A stretch of 64,000 nt of DNA from SOJA01 sp964598485 (GTDB taxonomy: Archaea > Thermoproteota > Bathyarchaeia > Bathyarchaeales > Bathycorpusculaceae): the NCBI GenBank assembly GCA_964598485.1, contig CAZRCD010000009.1, positions 1-64,000 on the forward strand, in the 5' to 3' direction. A program made the position numbers and the translations under genes. This document shows positions 24,513 through 32,210 of this stretch, piece after piece; within the stretch, counting starts at the first letter, position 1, and each line of letters starts with the position of its first letter. A model generated the notes under the pieces. It saw nothing but the letters and a program-made list of their open reading frames with translations. It was not told where the DNA came from and did not search any database.

Positions 24513-24812
24513 ATGGAAAAAACAGTTAGATGTCCTCGTTGTGGCGCTTCCTTTAAAATCTCAAATCCTGATACAAGCCATATCATCGTTGGAAAGCATG
24601 GCATAGCTAACTTAGGACAAAACGATGTCACTACGAACACTAATTTAGCAAACCAAGCTCAAAAAGACCGTGAAATAAGAGAATGGCTGCAAAGGGAAGG
24701 GCAAAGAGTTCTTCAACCCTCCGAAGGTTATTCCAATTTGAAAGCACACGAAGAGGGTATCGGGCACGAAGAGCAAGTTAAAGAAGACCAAAGGAAAAAA
24801 GGGTTCGTCTAG
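24513..24812 (+). CDS. zinc-ribbon protein of element 2
   Basis: A 99-residue protein with one N-terminal knuckle (VRCPRCGASFKI) and a charged helical C-terminus (QKDREIREWLQREGQRVLQP). It starts 3 bases after the HTH gene. Its 3' end overlaps, in another frame, the zinc-finger gene that follows. Confidence 0.55.
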   Translation: MEKTVRCPRCGASFKISNPDTSHIIVGKHGIANLGQNDVTTNTNLANQAQKDREIREWLQREGQRVLQPSEGYSNLKAHEEGIGHEEQVKEDQRKKGFV

Positions 24813-24820
24813 GGATAATC

Positions 24821-25078
24821 CTGACCAACGACATCATAAAACTCGGAAGATACAACGCGAAAAGATGGAAAAACAAACGCTGTCAAGATTGTCAGCGAGA
24901 ATTTGAGGAAGGCATGGAGGTCATAAGTCACAAAATCGGCGTGGCAGATCCTAAATATGGAAGAGGGAACCTGCGAAAGCGGACAACAGTATACGTCTGT
25001 TTGGAGTGTTGGGAAAAAAAATTTGTCAACAGTGACGATGAAGGGTTAGAGGAAATTGAACTACAGGAAATGCGTTGA
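24821..25078 (+). CDS. zinc-finger protein without a standard start codon
   Basis: About 85 residues: IIKLGRYNAKRWKNKRCQDC, then FEEGMEVISHK, then TVYVCLECWEKKFV and an acidic end. It matches the architecture of the protein encoded at 7084 in element 1, so it is very likely translated. The frame is open from about 24793 but has no ATG, GTG or TTG upstream of the first CxxC. CTG 24821, 6 bases after AGGGAT, is the best candidate. Otherwise a -1 shift from the preceding gene near the run of six A (about 24794-24800) would fuse the two. Confidence 0.5.
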   Translation: MTNDIIKLGRYNAKRWKNKRCQDCQREFEEGMEVISHKIGVADPKYGRGNLRKRTTVYVCLECWEKKFVNSDDEGLEEIELQEMR

Positions 25079-25138
25079 AGGGGAAAAGCCGCTTCCACGA
25101 AACAGCTCACTATTGGTTCTAAAAAAAGGGCGAAAAAC

Positions 25139-25178
25139 CAAGTTTCGAGTGTCTATCGGATTGTACACTTGAAATTTT
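25139..25178 (+). promoter_or_regulatory. hairpin in element 2 intergenic region
   Basis: AAGTTTCGAGTGT (25140-25152) pairs with ACACTTGAAATTTT (25165-25178) around a 12-base loop, with only G-U wobbles. A second short stem (AGCC CTTC GGCT) follows near 25204-25214. It may be a transcript end, a small RNA or part of the replication region. Confidence 0.4.
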
Positions 25179-25258
25179 ATGGGAAGTTGGGATAAGGAGA
25201 CCAGCCCTTCGGCTCCCTAAAAAAATCTGAAAATCAAAAATTAAGAGGTGAAAAGTAC

Positions 25259-25354
25259 ATGGGAAAAGCGAAAACAGTGAGTCGCAAGGGTAAGAAATGT
25301 CCATCAGGTTATGTATTTGATCCGAAGATTCGGAAATGCAAATTGAAAACCTGA
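25259..25354 (+). CDS. 31-residue basic protein
   Basis: A short gene after AAGAGGTGAAAAGTAC, a good ribosome-binding site. The product begins MGKAKTVSRKGKKCPSGYVF and ends with KCKLKT; it is very basic with two cysteines. Similar tiny basic proteins are common in archaeal plasmids. The function is unknown. Confidence 0.5.
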   Translation: MGKAKTVSRKGKKCPSGYVFDPKIRKCKLKT

Positions 25355-25430
25355 AAGGGCCCATACGCCTTGGTCTGTTTCATTAAATTTTCTGTTTTTT
25401 CAACCTCTAGTTTTTCAGAGTTTTAAAATT

Positions 25431-25521
25431 GAATAGGGAAAAAAGGGAAGGTTAACGCGATCTAGGAGAATCCCAGAGTCTGGAAACGCTGGAAAGCTCG
25501 AAATTCCCTTTTTCCCTGTTC
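25431..25521. repeat. long inverted repeat, candidate replication origin
   Basis: GAATAGGGAAAAAAGGGAA (25431-25449) is the inverse of TTCCCTTTTTCCCTGTTC (25504-25521) apart from one base gained and one changed, with a 54-base loop. The loop includes the palindrome CCAGAGTCTGG (about 25473-25483). GGTTAACG occurs at 25450-25457 and again at 25588-25595 just before the next gene. Such structure directly upstream of a large unclassified gene suggests an origin with its initiator. Confidence 0.45.
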
Positions 25522-25597
25522 TACTATGTGTTTTCTGAGTATAAAAGGATATAGATTTTTAAAGGGTTGACGATAAAGAAGATGTTAGGTTAACGTA

Positions 25598-26665
25598 ATG
25601 TCTGGAAGTTCGAAAACTAGAAAGCAGAAAATCATCATTTTAATTGAAACTTGCATCCGCAAACGCTACACGCCTATTAGTTTTATTCATAATCTTGTGC
25701 CTAAATATGCTTCTGAGTGGATGCTATCGGAGAGAACAGTTAAGAGTTATAAAAAGACCATGATTGACATGTGGAAAAAAGACCGTTGGCTGAAAATTGT
25801 TGTTGAATCAGAGAATCTTATGGAATCAGAAAAAAAAGCATGGATTGAAAGGTTCTCAGAGTCACAGAAAACAGATGTATTTGATGTACTCGATTGTGCA
25901 CACAAGCGAGAGCGTAGTCGAAATACTCAAAGTTTGAAAATGCGCGTTTATGACGTTCTCGATGGTTTTCCTACGTCAACCTTAGAGGAATTGATGGATT
26001 TTCTAGACGATTGTCAAATCAAAAAATCAACAGTATCTCATTATAAGTGCGAATGGAAGCGCAAAAATACACAAAATAGCATAGTGCCAATTTCTGAGGG
26101 TGTGAGTGTTCATCGGAGTGAGTGGTTTGGTAGTGTTGGGAATTTACGGTTGGATCGAGAGCGTGCTGTTAGTGTTTTTGGTTGGTGTAGGACGAAAGAT
26201 AGGAATGGTGTGTTGAATAGTAATCGTGCGTTGATTTTTCCTAAGGATGGGAAGGATGTTGGTACGCTTGTTTGGTATTTGAATGGTAGGGTTAAGTTGA
26301 TGTTGCATGAAGGTTTCACTAATTTGGGTTATGCTCAGGCTTTGTTTTGGCGTGGATTCGCGTCTTTGATTGCTGATCGTGCGGTTTTAGATGAATGTTT
26401 GAAGCATGTTCGTCCTATTAGGAATGAAACAGCGTTTAAACTGTCTGATAAACGGCTTCCGTATGCTGTTATTACTAATTTTAAAAGGTCGAATGGTGTA
26501 GTGATTGCGATGGGAGATAGGACTCATCCTTATAGTGTTGAGGTTAAGAATGATATTCCAGATGTGAATCAGCCTTTCAACGAAATGTTAAAGCAGTATG
26601 CGAGTTTGGCTATTACGAGTGTTTCAGACGGAAAAGACTTGTTTGTTATGAGTTATATCTGTTGA
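25598..26665 (+). CDS. unclassified DNA-binding-like protein, possible replication initiator
   Basis: A 355-residue protein. The N-terminal half contains repeated helix-turn-helix-like segments (WMLSERTVKSYKKTMIDMWK; DDCQIKKSTVSHYKCEWKRK). The C-terminal half (from about residue 165, RSEWFGSVGNLRLD) looks globular and mixed alpha/beta with VGTLVWYLNGRVKLMLHEGF and a terminal DGKDLFVMSYIC. From about 26090 the coding strand becomes strikingly G+T rich compared with the first half. The family is not recognised. The upstream inverted repeat and central place in the element suggest a Rep protein, but this is inference. Confidence 0.55.
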   Translation: MSGSSKTRKQKIIILIETCIRKRYTPISFIHNLVPKYASEWMLSERTVKSYKKTMIDMWKKDRWLKIVVESENLMESEKKAWIERFSESQKTDVFDVLDCAHKRERSRNTQSLKMRVYDVLDGFPTSTLEELMDFLDDCQIKKSTVSHYKCEWKRKNTQNSIVPISEGVSVHRSEWFGSVGNLRLDRERAVSVFGWCRTKDRNGVLNSNRALIFPKDGKDVGTLVWYLNGRVKLMLHEGFTNLGYAQALFWRGFASLIADRAVLDECLKHVRPIRNETAFKLSDKRLPYAVITNFKRSNGVVIAMGDRTHPYSVEVKNDIPDVNQPFNEMLKQYASLAITSVSDGKDLFVMSYIC

Positions 26666-26688
26666 GTGTGGAAGGTGTTAGGTAAAGA

Positions 26689-26865
26689 ATGAAGATTAAA
26701 GCTTGTCCGCGTTGTGGAAGGAAAGGATCCGTTCATAAGAAATGGGTCTGGAACAAGCTGAAAAAACGGTATTTTCCATATTTCTACGTTGCACACTATA
26801 ATCCTGAAACCCAGGGAGTGAGCTGGTGTTATGTTTCGAGGGCAGTTGCGAAGCAGCTAACTTAA
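26689..26865 (+). CDS. 58-residue protein with N-terminal CxxC
   Basis: A small gene 24 bases after the previous stop. The product begins MKIKACPRCGRKGSVHKKWV and continues with an aromatic segment (KKRYFPYFYVAHYNPETQG). The single zinc knuckle plus a basic aromatic body is typical of small nucleic-acid-binding proteins of archaeal elements. Confidence 0.55.
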   Translation: MKIKACPRCGRKGSVHKKWVWNKLKKRYFPYFYVAHYNPETQGVSWCYVSRAVAKQLT

Positions 26866-26927
26866 ACTCTTCTCTTTACCTAACACTTGAAAAAGAAAAA
26901 GAAAGGGAACTTACCGCTCATTTTCCT

Positions 26928-27152
26928 TCAACAATCTAACCGTGCCTTTTCTCTTATGAGTTCACAGACAATATCGTTGGTTGTTATGTCTTTTTTTCCT
27001 GTTTCAGCTTTCCGAATTAATGTCAAAGTTTCTAATAGCTCTATGTCTTTCTGGGTCTTTAGGCGGACGGGATATATACCGTGGTCTGGCTCTCTTTCTA
27101 ACGCTTCTGATTCTAAGATTCTCTTGAGAGTTTCTTTAAGGGGTTTTGACAA
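26928..27152 (-). CDS. small helical protein, possible regulator
   Basis: A 74-residue protein starting at TTG. The helical pattern (LKETLKRILESEALEREPDH; IELLETLTLIRKAETGKKDI) and the TTNDIVCELIREK end recall ribbon-helix-helix antitoxin-like proteins, without a firm match. It lies between convergent neighbours on the leftward strand, with the nuclease and integrase genes. Confidence 0.45.
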   Translation of the reverse strand: MSKPLKETLKRILESEALEREPDHGIYPVRLKTQKDIELLETLTLIRKAETGKKDITTNDIVCELIREKARLDC

Positions 27153-27286
27153 TTTTTCACGTCCTCTGTCCTTACATTATGGCTCTGTGCCTATGAATTT
27201 TTTCCTTTTCGACTTCATTAATATAGAGAATTGGAGAAGTGAATGGCTCCATGAATCCCAAAATAAGAGCGGTTGCGCATGTATTT

Positions 27287-27898
27287 CTAAAGCGTCCGTT
27301 TAATTTTTGCGTTTCGTTCCTCATAAAGACATAGCTTGACTCTTTCAGCAATGCCTGTCTTTAGTTTGAAATCACTAGTAATGTCACTTCTTGCAAAAAG
27401 TCTATTCCGAGTTTCTAGTGTATAACCAGCTATGTTTGCAAAATATGCTATTTTCAAGTGTGCAGCTATGTCTTTTTGTTTGATCAGCTTGACATTCTCA
27501 ATCCATTTATCTAGATTTTCTTTCTTTGCTTTGCCTTTTCTTGATTTACATTCAGATACAACAATGATATCACCGTCTTCATCATAACCTACTATATCAA
27601 TTTCGCCAACTGGCGAAAACGTCTCTCTGAAAGTCCAAATCTTGATTCCTTTATGTTTTTTCACTAACCATTGAAGAAAACGATACTCCAAACATTTTCC
27701 TGTTGGGTCAAACTCTTTGGTTATGAAACATTTGTAAGCCATCTCCAAACCACGGGGACTGAAAGCATCATATATTTTGAAGAGTTCTCCCCTGAATACG
27801 GGGTGAAATCTGTATGTTTTACCCATATCTCTAAGAATTGATGGATGTAGGCGTATCTTGTTCTTGACTAGCTCGACCAACATCTTCTCCCTTTCCAA
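27287..27898 (-). CDS. PD-(D/E)XK-type nuclease
   Basis: A 203-residue protein. LEYRFLQWL (about residue 70) supplies the first helix Glu, PVGEIDIVGYDEDGD (about residues 95-109) the catalytic Asp, and VVSECKSRKGK the E-x-K pair, followed by the usual helix. This is the active-site layout of restriction-endonuclease-like and Holliday-junction-like enzymes. In a small element it may serve replication, plasmid maintenance or defence. No methyltransferase partner is present in this element, which argues against a classic restriction-modification pair. Confidence 0.7.
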   Translation of the reverse strand: MEREKMLVELVKNKIRLHPSILRDMGKTYRFHPVFRGELFKIYDAFSPRGLEMAYKCFITKEFDPTGKCLEYRFLQWLVKKHKGIKIWTFRETFSPVGEIDIVGYDEDGDIIVVSECKSRKGKAKKENLDKWIENVKLIKQKDIAAHLKIAYFANIAGYTLETRNRLFARSDITSDFKLKTGIAERVKLCLYEERNAKIKRTL

Positions 27899-28066
27899 TG
27901 TTAAAACCCCACGTCAAACTAGTCTGGACATTCTTCTTACTTAAATTTTCTTCATTTTCAACCATCTATTCTAGTGGTTGCGCATCAAACAGAAAAAAGG
28001 GACTTCAGCTAAAGAAAAAGAGAGCAACCGCTACTAGTTTCACTTTCATGAAAAAAAGGAGGGGGT

Positions 28067-29329
28067 TTACTCTATTGGCTCTCCATCAATCTTTATTGGT
28101 TTTAGATCGATCATCGGCAATTTTTTCCTAGTTTTTTCGTCCAGCATAACTTGACTGAGTTTCATCGTGTATGCCAAAAGCTCTTCGTATTTCTGGTTTA
28201 GAGTTTTAATTTCATTGGTTTTAATGTAGCCGTTCTGTCGGACTTCTTGGATTTCTCGATCTTTTTCCTCTAATCGTTCTCGCAATTCTTTTACGTCATT
28301 GTTTGAACTGTTTCTGGAAAAGTCGATAAGAGCTTCTTGTTGTTTGAAAAATTCAATGTCATGTCTGTCTAGATAGTTGCTACGGGAACCCTTAATCGTG
28401 TGTCCCATTCTAAATTCAACGTAATCATCATCTAAGCCTTTGGTGTGTCTTAATACTTTTCTGCATGCCTTACGTAGGCCGTGGAAATTGAATTTTTTAG
28501 GGTCTAAGCCTGATCGGATTACGGCATTCTTATAATTCATGAGTAGTCCTGATCTCCAGATGGGCTTTTTTCCTGTTTTGCGTTTATATAATCGCGCATA
28601 GAACAGGGGTGTATCATCCGAGCTTGAGCTGTGATATTTTTTGCAGTATTCTCTCAGAGCTTCTATCGCGTCTTGATGTAGAAAAGTGTAGTAAAAGGGC
28701 ACGTTTCGATGTCTTAGTTTCGAGTCGTGGTTTTCTGTTATTTTGAGCATTAGCATGTTTGAATCGAGCTTGTCTTTAACCATGCCATAAGTTAAACTTT
28801 GAAAAACATTTTGGCGACATCCCGTTTGGAACGCGCACAACCATAATGTTTTATCTCTTAAGCATGTTGCCATGTCTAGAATGTTGAAAAACTGTTCTGT
28901 CGAAGGTGTCTCTTCCTCTAGGGATCTCTTGTATCTCAGGTGTATTTCATGTTTTCCTCCTCTTCCAGCGTCGAAATTTAGTCTTTCTCCGTGTTCATGG
29001 CGGTAGAAGCTTATGAATGCTGCTCGGAGCGCTCTTGCAGATGCGGGTTTCTCGCTTACGTAAACAACCTTTTCTTTTTTGCCGTTGACCATGATTTCTT
29101 GTTCTGTGGTTAGAAACGTCCATGATAAAGCCGTAGCCTTTTTTCGATTTAACTTTAAGAACCCTTTTGGTGTAACATGCATGCCTTCACAGAAAACCCT
29201 CATCGCCATGCCGTACCTTTGTCTTGTTCCTTCAGCTCTGTTAACAAGCCATTCTCTAACGCTTGGATGTTCCTCAATAAATTGTTCCGTGTTGCTTGTC
29301 TGTCCTTCTGTCTTAACCATTTCAATCAT
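28067..29329 (-). CDS. tyrosine recombinase (integrase of element 2)
   Basis: A 420-residue integrase. The N-terminal 130 residues include the core-binding region (EGTRQRYGMAMRVFCEGMHV). The catalytic residues are seen in FQTGCRQNVFQSL (first Arg), FHGLRKACRK (His and second Arg) and RMGHTIKGSRSNYLDRHD (GH and nucleophilic Tyr). A coiled coil fills the last 90 residues (LRERLEEKDREIQEVRQNG). The start lies about 60 bases from attR and the gene reads into the element, as in element 1. It should catalyse insertion into the HD gene. Confidence 0.9.
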   Translation of the reverse strand: MIEMVKTEGQTSNTEQFIEEHPSVREWLVNRAEGTRQRYGMAMRVFCEGMHVTPKGFLKLNRKKATALSWTFLTTEQEIMVNGKKEKVVYVSEKPASARALRAAFISFYRHEHGERLNFDAGRGGKHEIHLRYKRSLEEETPSTEQFFNILDMATCLRDKTLWLCAFQTGCRQNVFQSLTYGMVKDKLDSNMLMLKITENHDSKLRHRNVPFYYTFLHQDAIEALREYCKKYHSSSSDDTPLFYARLYKRKTGKKPIWRSGLLMNYKNAVIRSGLDPKKFNFHGLRKACRKVLRHTKGLDDDYVEFRMGHTIKGSRSNYLDRHDIEFFKQQEALIDFSRNSSNNDVKELRERLEEKDREIQEVRQNGYIKTNEIKTLNQKYEELLAYTMKLSQVMLDEKTRKKLPMIDLKPIKIDGEPIE

Positions 29330-29390
29330 CTAACCTATCTATCTCCATGCCCTGTATATAATGTTATTTGTCACTTCTGATAGGTTAGAT
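29328..29390. promoter_or_regulatory. inverted repeats around the integrase promoter, element 2
   Basis: ATCTAACCTATC (29328-29339) and GATAGGTTAGAT (29379-29390) are perfect 12-base inverted copies 39 bases apart. Between them lies TGTATATAATG, a TATA-like box read leftward for the integrase. The outer copy touches the att core at 29391. They could be integrase arm sites, an autoregulatory operator, or both. Confidence 0.55.
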
Positions 29391-29399
29391 TAGATTTTC
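29391..29399. repeat. attR core of element 2
   Basis: TAGATTTTC, identical to 22331-22339. To its right the minus strand reads host HD-gene codons (AGQYDQ, then KI across the repeat), which continue as YSD at the left copy. Confidence 0.85.
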
Positions 29400-29838
29400 T
29401 GGTCATATTGACCAGCTATCATGAAAGATCTGGCAACACCTATCACACCTAAAACATCTAGCTTGTCTCATCGAACAGGATTTTCGCTTCTTTTGTTTGG
29501 GGTTTAACTTTACTTCGGAAGCGGTGTGCCACTATACAATGTTTAACATGAGCTATCTTCTCAGAATAACCGAGTGTCCTCAAAATTTTGTCAGCCATTT
29601 CAGCCCCAAGAACGGAGTGGTCAATGCTTCCAGTCTTATCATTGAACTCTCTAACACGGGCTATATCATGTAACAAAGCAGCTGTTTTCAAAACATCTAG
29701 ATCTACGTTCAATTCGTATTTGGTGAGATGCAAACAGAGATTGTAAACCCTCATGGCATGTTCCATTGCATGAGCGGAACAAGAAAGCTCCCTCGCAACA
29801 GTTTCCTCTATTTTCTGATATTTAGTTTCCATGATCAT
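29400..29838 (-). pseudogene. 5' part of HD-domain phosphohydrolase gene, frameshifted and split
   Basis: Residues 1-124 give an HD domain: MEHAMRVYNLC (metal His), LLHDIARVREF (HD motif) and HCIVAHRFRSKVKPQTKEAK. At ILFDE the frame runs into a stop (TAG at about 29458). The next frame continues with DKLDVLGVIGVARSFMIAGQ and then YDQKI up to the att repeat, exactly what the family needs after ILFDxDKLD. A single base is therefore missing near 29465-29472, in addition to the insertion of element 2. The C-terminal part lies at 22099-22339. HD proteins of this type are predicted phosphohydrolases; this copy should be inactive. Confidence 0.85.
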
Positions 29839-29887
29839 TGATTTCAAGTCAAAACTGGATAAATTTTTTGGGTTAAAAAGGCACGCT

Positions 29888-32095
29888 TTAGGCTTCGTCT
29901 ATGAATTTCTTTGGTGATGGAATCTCTGGTGATAGACCTCTTCTTTCACGAACCTGCTTGATAACTTCGGCTGCCACACTTTCTGGAGCTTTGTCCCAAT
30001 GGTCAAAAGAGCATTGCCAGAAGGCGTGACCTGAAGTCGCGGAACGCATATCTGCAGCTAAACCAAATGTTTCCGCGACTGGGATGTAGCCTGTAACCGT
30101 TGTCAAGGCGCCTCTCTGCTCTGAGGAAAGTATCCTTCCGCGCTTACGTATGATCATGCTGGAGGATTCGCCAACCCACTGGGCTGGAACTGACACTCCG
30201 ATTTTGTAGATAGGTTCTAGAAGCACTGGTTTCGCTGTTAGAAATGAGCCTAGAATTGCGCGGCGTACGGCTGGCATGACTTGAGCTGGTCCGCGATGCA
30301 CTGGGTCTTCGTGAAGCTTAACGTCTAGTAGCTTGATTTTTAAGCCTCTTAAAGGTTCGTCGCATAATGGTCCTGATTCGCATGCCCAGCGGAAACTAGC
30401 AATAATCATCTCTCTAGCTTCTCGAAGGTATTGGACACCTTTGGTTAAGTCAATGATCATGTTTTTGTGTTCCTCCAAAGCCCAAACGTTTCTAGCTTCT
30501 CCTGTTGGCCAGCCTGCCTCCTTAAGCACCGTACCTATTCGCTTGCGACCCATTTGTTCGGTAATATCACCCTTCTCAATCATTTTTATAACAGTCTCGT
30601 CTAGGGGTTCGATTTGCACCCAGAACCTGCTGTGTTTGTTGGGGCTTTTAGCCATAGCTACTACGCCTTGTCCAGAGACGCTTTCTCTGTAGACTACTAT
30701 CGGCCGAGAAGTTGTAATTTCTATTCCGCCACCATAATCCTTCAGGAACTTGACAGCAATTTCCAAGTGAAGCTCACCCATTCCACTCAGTAGGTACTCG
30801 CCAGTCTCTTTGTTTACTGTGGTTACAAGATTTGGATCTTCAATCGAAAGCCTATTCATGGCGTCAACTAGACGGGGTAGTTCTCTCGGATGTTTAGGTT
30901 CGATGGCTATTGTTATGACTGGTTCTGAAACATATTTTATGCGTTCAAAAGGAAACATGCCGTCCTTGTGTTCAACATCAACGATGGTTTCACCTGCTCT
31001 TGCAAGATCGAGACCAAGTAAAGCAGCTATGTTGCCTGCCGTGATTTCGCCAACAACCTCTCTGAAGGCACCCATGTACATGGAAACTTGTTGCACTCGA
31101 TATCCTTTCTTCGTGTTGACCAAGTAGATTTGGCCACCTTCTTTTATCGAGCCTGAAAACAGTCGGCCCGTTGCAACCAAACCTGCATGGGGATCCATTT
31201 GAGCAAGTGTTATACACATTACTGTTGGGCCATTGTCATCACAGTTCAGCATTGCTTGACCTACCTCTGACTCTGTTTCGCCTTTCCAAATTTTTGGTAT
31301 ACGGTATTTTTGGGCTTCAATAGGGTTAGGCATGTTTCTAACTGCCATGTCAAGTATTGCAGTGTGAAGTGGAAGCAGCTCTGGAAGCTTCTCATATTCA
31401 CCTTTCACGTAGGCGTCGACTACATCGCTGAATTTTATTCCCTTTTTCTGTGCCATGCTGAGGGTGAAACCCCACTTGTGAAGAGCGGAACCAAAAGCAA
31501 CACTTTCCTTTGCAGGGTCAACCTTCCATTTCTCCTTAAACCCTTGTTCCCCATAAATGTCAATTAAGTTGTTAAAATCACGGATTATGCGTACAATTTT
31601 CTTTTGAATCTCATCTGGGGTAAGTCTCAACTCCTTTATTAAGCGATCAACCTTGTTTATGAAAAGGACAGGTTTCACTCTATCATCTAGGGCTTGATGG
31701 GTGACGGTTTCTGTTTGAACCATGACTTCTTCCACAGCGTCTACAACAACAACTGCGCCGTCTATGGCACGTAAGGCTCTTGTCACTTTACCCGTGAAGT
31801 CTACGTGGCCTGGTGTGTCAATTAAGTTGATTACGTATGGGCGACCTTCCATCTCGTGTAAGAGTGATATGTTTGCAGTTTTTATTGTGATTCCTCTTTT
31901 TTGTTCTTCTTCCAGATAGTCCAGTGCTCTGGCTTCTCCTGCTATTTTAGGCGATAACAATCCAGCTTCAGCAAGCAGCGAGTCGGTCATTGTTGTTTTT
32001 CCATGGTCTATATGAGCGATTATGCCTACGTTTCGTATATCCTCTTTCCTACTCATCAGCTTAATTATGTCAGCGGTTTGTCTGAATTTTGGCAT
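29888..32095 (-). CDS. fusA: translation elongation factor 2 (aEF-2)
   Basis: A 735-residue GTPase that translocates the ribosome. The G domain shows AHIDHGKTT (P loop), RGITIKTA (switch I), DTPGHVDF (switch II) and NKVD. The last domain contains GHAFWQCSFDHW, whose final His is the residue modified to diphthamide in archaea and eukaryotes. The length is normal and nothing is missing. It is monocistronic, with the kinase-like gene divergent at 32211. It is a core gene, so it anchors this part of the window as chromosome. Confidence 0.97.
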   Translation of the reverse strand: MPKFRQTADIIKLMSRKEDIRNVGIIAHIDHGKTTMTDSLLAEAGLLSPKIAGEARALDYLEEEQKRGITIKTANISLLHEMEGRPYVINLIDTPGHVDFTGKVTRALRAIDGAVVVVDAVEEVMVQTETVTHQALDDRVKPVLFINKVDRLIKELRLTPDEIQKKIVRIIRDFNNLIDIYGEQGFKEKWKVDPAKESVAFGSALHKWGFTLSMAQKKGIKFSDVVDAYVKGEYEKLPELLPLHTAILDMAVRNMPNPIEAQKYRIPKIWKGETESEVGQAMLNCDDNGPTVMCITLAQMDPHAGLVATGRLFSGSIKEGGQIYLVNTKKGYRVQQVSMYMGAFREVVGEITAGNIAALLGLDLARAGETIVDVEHKDGMFPFERIKYVSEPVITIAIEPKHPRELPRLVDAMNRLSIEDPNLVTTVNKETGEYLLSGMGELHLEIAVKFLKDYGGGIEITTSRPIVVYRESVSGQGVVAMAKSPNKHSRFWVQIEPLDETVIKMIEKGDITEQMGRKRIGTVLKEAGWPTGEARNVWALEEHKNMIIDLTKGVQYLREAREMIIASFRWACESGPLCDEPLRGLKIKLLDVKLHEDPVHRGPAQVMPAVRRAILGSFLTAKPVLLEPIYKIGVSVPAQWVGESSSMIIRKRGRILSSEQRGALTTVTGYIPVAETFGLAADMRSATSGHAFWQCSFDHWDKAPESVAAEVIKQVRERRGLSPEIPSPKKFIDEA

Positions 32096-32210
32096 TTCTT
32101 AACCCCGTTTTGAGACAGCAATTTAGTAATGGGGGTTTCCTATTAACTTTACGATGTTATTTACAAAGTTTATTTCAGTGAAGAGACAATAGAAACAAGG
32201 GGAATAAACC

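Larger units (their letters stand above)
22331..29399. mobile_element. integrated element 2 (7.07 kb) inside an HD-domain gene
   Basis: A compact element bounded by 9-base direct repeats TAGATTTTC. It encodes a tyrosine integrase at its right end pointing inward, a PD-(D/E)XK nuclease, a possible replication protein, an HTH protein, RHH-like and zinc-ribbon proteins and a small membrane protein. No capsid, terminase or conjugation gene is seen, so it looks like an integrated plasmid or a very small virus. The host gene on both sides gives unambiguous ends. Confidence 0.88.

Noticed and set aside
29399..29415. Perfect palindrome CTGGTCATATTGACCAG next to attR of element 2
   Set aside because: It lies in host coding sequence (codons for AGQYDQ of the HD gene), outside the element, so it is probably chance and not an operator.
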